Positions 61,396-64,000 of a stretch of 64,000 nucleotides of DNA are shown piece after piece. Made by a program: the position numbers and the translations under genes. Each line of letters begins with the position of its first letter. Position 1 is the first letter of the stretch. This stretch comes from MFD04580-c1 sp963702995 (GTDB lineage: Bacteria > Planctomycetota > Phycisphaerae > Tepidisphaerales > Tepidisphaeraceae): assembly GCA_963702995.1 (NCBI GenBank), contig OY969783.1:3844001-3908000 (forward strand), read 5' to 3'. The notes below the pieces were generated by a model, which worked only from the letters and a program-made list of their open reading frames with translations, had not been told where the DNA came from and ran no database searches.

Positions 61396-63740
61396 ATGTT
61401 TGAAAGACGCCTGAAGATCTTTTTGGCCGCCCTCAGCGCGGTCACGCTGGTGCTGGTCGTTCGTGCGGCGCAAGTACAGGTCGTCGAGCGCGACCGCTGG
61501 AGCAAGGCGGCGGCGGAGTCGATGCTGCGGCCGGTCTATGTCGAGACAACGCGCGGGAATATCTACGACAACCATGGCCGCCTCCTCGCCACCGACCAGC
61601 CCTGCGTGGACGCCTGCGTTGACTATCACGCCTTAACCAGCCCCCCGGACGAAGAATGGGTAACTAAGACCGCGACGGCGCGGCTCAAGTCGCGCCTCGG
61701 CGACGCCTACGGGAAAATGCTCAAGAAGCAGCGCAAGGACGCGATCGGCGAGGAATGCGACGCGGTCCGCAAGGAGATCGACGCGATGTGGGCGGAGCTG
61801 GCTCATGTCTCCGGCCGCTCCGCCGAAGAGATCGAAGAGACGCGCGCGGCGATCGTGCGTCGGGTTGAGATGCGACGCCGGATCACCTGGTATCGCAACT
61901 TTAAGCGGGCGCAGGAAGAGGCCGAAGAGCAGCGGCAGGAGACGGCCGAGCGGGAGTCCGAATGGCGCGCCTGGCTTCTGGAAGGGGACAAGCAGGGGCC
62001 GGACCTCGACCAGTTCTCGGTGACGGTGGCGGAGCAGAACCAGTCCCACATCATCCTCAGGGCGGTCCCTCCGGACCTTCAGAACTACCTGGGCAAGCAC
62101 GTGGACCGGTTCCCCGGCCTGTCGCTCCGCCCCAGCACCCACCGCTATTACCCGTACAAGACCGCCTTCTGCCACGGCATGGGCCGCGTGGGGCATGTGA
62201 ACCGGGAGGACCTTCAGACCGACCCGTGCGCCAAGGATGACACGCGCCAGTACCTGCCAAACGACCTGAAGGGCCGCGGCGGTGTTGAAGGGCTGTGCGA
62301 GCAGGCGCTGCGCGGCACGAAGGGGAAGATGAACATGGTCGCCGGGCAGGAGATGCCCACTTCCTCCACGCCGGCCGAAGCCGGCAAGGACGTTCATCTC
62401 ACGATCGACATCGAACTCCAGGCCGAGCTGGAACAGACGTTCACCCACGCCAGGATCGTCTACCCCACCGCCGTGGAGGAGGCCGTCCTTCACGGGGCGG
62501 CGATTGTCATCGACGTGCCGACTGGCGAGGTTCGGGCCATCGCTTCATACCCGACGTTCGACTTGAACGCGTTTGACGAGCAGTACGACCAGCTCTGCAG
62601 GGATCAGTACAATCAGCCGCTGTTCAACCGTGCGACGATGGCGCAGCTTCAACCAGGGTCCACGGTCAAGCCGATGGTCGGACTGAGCGCCATTACGGAG
62701 GGGTTGCGCGGGTGGACGAGGGGATCGAATGCACGGGGTACCTGGTGATCGACGGCAAGCGCAAGCCGGTCGGCCGCTGCTGGGTGGCAAGCAAGTTCTT
62801 CAAAGAGCTGAACGGCCAGGTCGCGCACCACCCGGTGCCGTCTATGGCGCCCCATCCCACCGGCTTCCTCACTTTTTCCGACGCGCTGGAGCGAAGCTGC
62901 AACGTTTACTTCGAGACCATCGCGAGTCGGATGGGGATGGACGACCTCTCGGTCTGGTACGACCGATGGGGGCTCGGCCGCCCGACCGGCATCGGCATCC
63001 CCGAGGCGCGCGGGAGCCTTCCGCGCGACTTTTCCGGCCCGGTCTGGGATCGGCAATGCAAGACGTGGTTCAGCGGGATCGGCCAGGACCCGGTCGCGGC
63101 GACGCCGATCCAGATGGCGAACGTGGCGGCGACGATCGCTCGGGACGGCGTCTGGATGCGGCCGCGGCTGCTGTCGGACGCCGAGGCCGCCCGGCTGGGC
63201 GTGAACCTGCCCGGCCCGCGCGCCGCCGAAGTCGCCGGCGGGCCCGACGCCCGGCCCAGCGTGCCCGACCGGGTCGATCTGGGGCTCTCCCGGGCGGGGC
63301 TGGCGGCCGCCAAGGAGGGGATGTATCGCGTCGTCACCAGTAAAGCCGGGACGGGGACGGGCCTTTTGCGAGGGTCCGAAATCCTTCCGCAGATCCCCAT
63401 CTGTGGCAAGACCGGCACCGCCCAGGCGCCGCCATTCGCAATCAAGCTACGAGACGAAAAGGGCCGCCCGATCCTGGATCAGAACGGGCGGGCGACGTAC
63501 GACAGGATCGAGCCCGGCACCCCCGGCCACCTCAATCCGATCGCCCCGTGGTATCGCGCCAACGGGGCCGACGGGAAAGACATCGCCCACGCCTGGTACA
63601 TCGCCTTCGCGCCGGCCGACCACCCGCAGGTGGCGGTTGGGGTGATGGTCGAGTACGGCGGCAGCGGCGGCATGGCGGCGGCCGCGGTCGCACGGACGGC
63701 GCTGGAGTCATGCGTGAAGCGCGGCTATCTGGCCCGTTGA
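61396..63740 (+). CDS. Penicillin-binding protein 2 (peptidoglycan transpeptidase), one frame break
   Basis: About 781 residues from ATG 61396. A transmembrane anchor (KIFLAALSAVTLVLVVRAAQVQ), the dimerisation/pedestal region (ETTRGNIYDNHGRLLATD), and the transpeptidase domain follow. The three active-site motifs are intact: SxxK with Ser422 and Lys425 (GSTVK), SxN (ERSCNVYFE), and KTG (CGKTGTAQ). The frame breaks near 62708 (after ITEGLR) and resumes VDEGIECTGYLVIDGKRK in the next frame. A long charged coiled coil lies at residues 110-200. It cross-links peptidoglycan in the periplasm (elongation-type PBP2). An essential-type gene broken this way argues for a sequencing error. Confidence 0.85.
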
Positions 63741-64000
63741 CGCCGGCGGCGCATCAGAAGCGCGGGGGCCGCGGCCCAGAGCAGCGCCGTCGGCTCGGGG
63801 GCGAAAGCGGAGTAGTAGAACGCGGTCGAGCCCCAGAAGTTGCCGTCCTGGCCGTTGACGTTGTCGAACGAGACGTCAAGGCTGGAGTTGAACGGCACGT
63901 AATCCGAGATGCGCCACCGATACTGGTCCGTGCGGTAATCGCCCGCGCCGTTGGCCAGCAGGCCGTAGAGCGGGCTGGCCCCCGACGACGGGTAAGCGGG
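63725..64000 (-). CDS. PEP-CTERM sorting domain protein, C-terminal part
   Basis: Partial: the gene runs off the right edge. The visible 91 residues end APEPTALLWAAAPALLMRRR, followed by a short basic tail and a stop at 63725-63727. This is the PEP-CTERM pattern: Pro-Glu-Pro, a hydrophobic helix, a basic end. Such tails direct proteins to the exosortase system in envelope-rich bacteria. The preceding part (DQYRWRISDYVPFNSSLDVSFDN) looks like a beta-rich secreted domain. It overlaps the PBP2 stop by 16 bp, convergently. Confidence 0.75.
   Translation of the reverse strand, partial: PAYPSSGASPLYGLLANGAGDYRTDQYRWRISDYVPFNSSLDVSFDNVNGQDGNFWGSTAFYYSAFAPEPTALLWAAAPALLMRRRRQRAR

Overview
The window looks like a chromosomal segment of a high-GC planctomycete. 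Phycisphaerae/Tepidisphaerales is my best guess, but that is inference. Pointers are two or three secreted proteins with the N-terminal LEDR/LESR surface motif (850, 52737, 56843), a pseudopilin with a C-terminal ADGHVENF-type motif, a PEP-CTERM tail at the right edge, DUF6600 and PQQ-propeller secreted proteins, and a lysine-rich 42-residue protein. Most genes are ordinary housekeeping or envelope genes and GC is high throughout.

Layout. 1-15 kb: FMN reductase, secreted kelch protein, purQ, argH, an MTA phosphorylase, a very large PQQ/TPR propeller protein, an LTxxQ coiled-coil protein, a pseudopilin and an AI-2E family permease. 15.2 kb: tRNA-Glu(CTC) with a clear promoter. 15.3-25.7 kb: an accessory region directly downstream of the tRNA. 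It holds an IS1202/ISNCY-type insertion sequence with preserved ends and target duplication, an AbiE toxin-antitoxin pair with a truncated toxin, a Fic protein under a promoter framed by a perfect inverted repeat, remnants of an IS3-type OrfA and of a second AbiEi-like antitoxin, a PD-(D/E)XK-like protein overlapping an immunity-like protein, a cupin protein, DUF427, an SGNH hydrolase and a possible UDG-fold protein. 25.7-38.4 kb: DUF4139 protein, WGR-DNA ligase fusion, GNAT, ribH, UbiA prenyltransferase, lipoprotein, Gfo/Idh/MocA oxidoreductase, sugar isomerase, ankyrin protein and DUF6600 lipoprotein. 38.6-44.6 kb: pdxJ-dapA (overlapping), an aroD-aroE fusion, a polyferredoxin and a delta-9 type desaturase. 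44.9-49.3 kb: four co-directional genes (HemN-like radical SAM enzyme, UbiC-like protein, halogenase-superfamily flavoprotein, hotdog thioesterase) that look like part of an uncharacterised lipid or aromatic-polyene pathway. 49.4-52.2 kb: sensor kinase and Fis-type response regulator. 52.7-61 kb: surface proteins, DUF456 and a glycosyltransferase. 61.4-63.7 kb: PBP2. The right edge cuts a PEP-CTERM protein.

Two things run through the whole window. First, at least 16 single-base or two-base frame breaks split otherwise well-conserved genes, including PBP2. In most cases the reading continues cleanly in another frame, so I read these mainly as assembly or sequencing indels and annotate one gene across each break. 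Second, the intergenic gaps carry at least six families of dispersed inverted repeats (called R1-R6 here), each present two or more times, plus a 96-bp MITE nested inside one of them. I saw no CRISPR array, rRNA operon, riboswitch or replication origin.
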